DNA from: Psychrobacter ciconiae | Lineage (GTDB): Bacteria; Pseudomonadota; Gammaproteobacteria; Pseudomonadales; Moraxellaceae | Direction: 5' to 3' | Length of the DNA: 64,000 nucleotides | NCBI RefSeq assembly: GCF_904846055.1 | Contig: NZ_CAJGYV010000001.1 | Location: 1,674,001 to 1,738,000 of the forward strand | Shown: positions 63,529-64,000 of the stretch, in pieces | Layout: every line of letters begins with the position of its first letter | How positions within the stretch are numbered: position 1 is the first letter of the stretch | Notes under the pieces: model-generated | The model's database searches: none | Told to the model about the DNA's origin: nothing | What the model saw: only the letters and a program-made list of their open reading frames with translations | Translations under genes and position numbers: made by a program

Positions 63529-64000
63529 ATGGAACAAATAATCAAAAAAATAGATGATCTAATAGAAGAGAAAATTCCGAAATTTAAAAATACATTTTAT
63601 CCGCCAGCGACTGATGCTGAATTTGAAAGTTTAGAAGATGCTGTAGGCGCGAAACTGCCAAATGAGTTTAAAACACTTTATAAGTGGCATAACGGTCAAA
63701 GCTGGTCTCCATATATTCCCTTTCATGTTGCGACACAAGAAAGACTTATGCCAATCGCAGAAATGATTGATTGGTATAAGGAATTAAGCGGTCAATTAGA
63801 ATGGGGTGATATTGACGAAGATGTTTGGAAGAAAAGCTGGCTACCCTTTACTGATGACGGCACGGGCAACTCTACTTGCATTGATTTATCAAAGGATAAC
63901 TTTGGTCAAATAATATACCAAGACCATGAAGGTGATGAAACGCACATTACTTTTAACTCAATGTCAGAATGGCTAGAAGATCTATTAAATAAAATGAGGG
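63529..64000 (+). CDS. SMI1/KNR4 family protein, 3' end beyond window
   Basis: At least 157 codons, open to the window end. It reads MEQIIKKIDDLIEEKIPKF and then the SMI1/KNR4 (SUKH) pattern: a helix with LEDAVGAKLPNEFKTLYKWHNGQ, a strand region WLPFTDDGTGNSTCIDLS and QIIYQDHEGDETHITFNSMSEWLEDLL. In bacteria many SUKH proteins are immunity proteins for secreted or contact-delivered toxins, but solitary ones of other roles exist. No toxin is visible within the window; it would have to lie to the right. Confidence 0.85.
   Translation, partial: MEQIIKKIDDLIEEKIPKFKNTFYPPATDAEFESLEDAVGAKLPNEFKTLYKWHNGQSWSPYIPFHVATQERLMPIAEMIDWYKELSGQLEWGDIDEDVWKKSWLPFTDDGTGNSTCIDLSKDNFGQIIYQDHEGDETHITFNSMSEWLEDLLNKMR

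Noticed and set aside
1..64000. CRISPR array or prophage
   Set aside because: No regularly spaced 25-40 base repeats, no cas genes, and no phage structural or integrase genes were found.

Overview
The window looks like chromosomal DNA of a gammaproteobacterium of the family Moraxellaceae, most likely Psychrobacter or a close relative. This is inferred from gene content and order (dapC, glnD and map close together; lipoprotein-rich intergenic stretches; mnmC-yciI-yciB beside a divergent PHP-domain gene), the moderate GC with AT-rich spacers, and a tRNA-Arg(CCG) of gammaproteobacterial type. No 16S or marker search could be run, so the genus is an inference.

Layout. 0-12.8 kb is mostly housekeeping: the C-terminal end of ftsK, an amidase, a YgiD-type dioxygenase, rlmH, a DnaQ-like exonuclease next to a DUF294/CBS nucleotidyltransferase-like protein, dapC, glnD and map. 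13.2-15.6 kb carries envelope proteins (META/HslJ lipoprotein, TolB-like lipoprotein), a 51-codon DUF2256 gene and an AT-rich secreted protein. 15.7-19.5 kb is metH. 20-26.3 kb holds two adjacent fasciclin lipoproteins, a Na+/alanine symporter with a long leader, and a lemA-TPM-TPM group. 26.3-30.2 kb has an adenine-deaminase-type gene, a sirtuin, and small membrane or lipoprotein genes.

30.3-39.6 kb is the main accessory region: a type I restriction-modification operon (hsdM, hsdS, an unrecognised secreted protein, hsdR) with two short tandem-repeat arrays in front of hsdM, and a convergent Fic-family gene whose upstream region carries a duplicated TTGACA-containing block. It lies on the 3' side of tRNA-Arg(CCG). 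40.4-46.4 kb returns to core genes: a cytochrome c5-type protein, an ABC exporter pair, queF, an LprI-like protein and proS.

Two nearly identical 914-bp IS630-family elements, in opposite orientation about 15 kb apart (46893-47806 and 61822-62735), each sit on a TA duplication inside a membrane-protein gene (DUF4230 and DUF4870 types). Removing either element with one TA restores a continuous reading frame. Both copies split the transposase into two frames at the same run of nine A residues, which suggests programmed slippage rather than decay. Between them are mnmC, yciI, yciB, a PHP phosphoesterase, a membrane diguanylate cyclase with an enlarged GGDEF domain, truD, a Rieske-fused flavoprotein reductase, a GNAT enzyme and a DUF503 protein. 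The right edge is AT-rich, with a secreted orphan protein and an SMI1/KNR4-type gene that runs off the window.

I did not find a CRISPR array, prophage or clearly new multi-gene system. The best leads are the secreted protein inside the hsd operon, the repeat arrays controlling hsdM, the duplicated block ahead of fic, and the slippery transposase of the IS630 pair.
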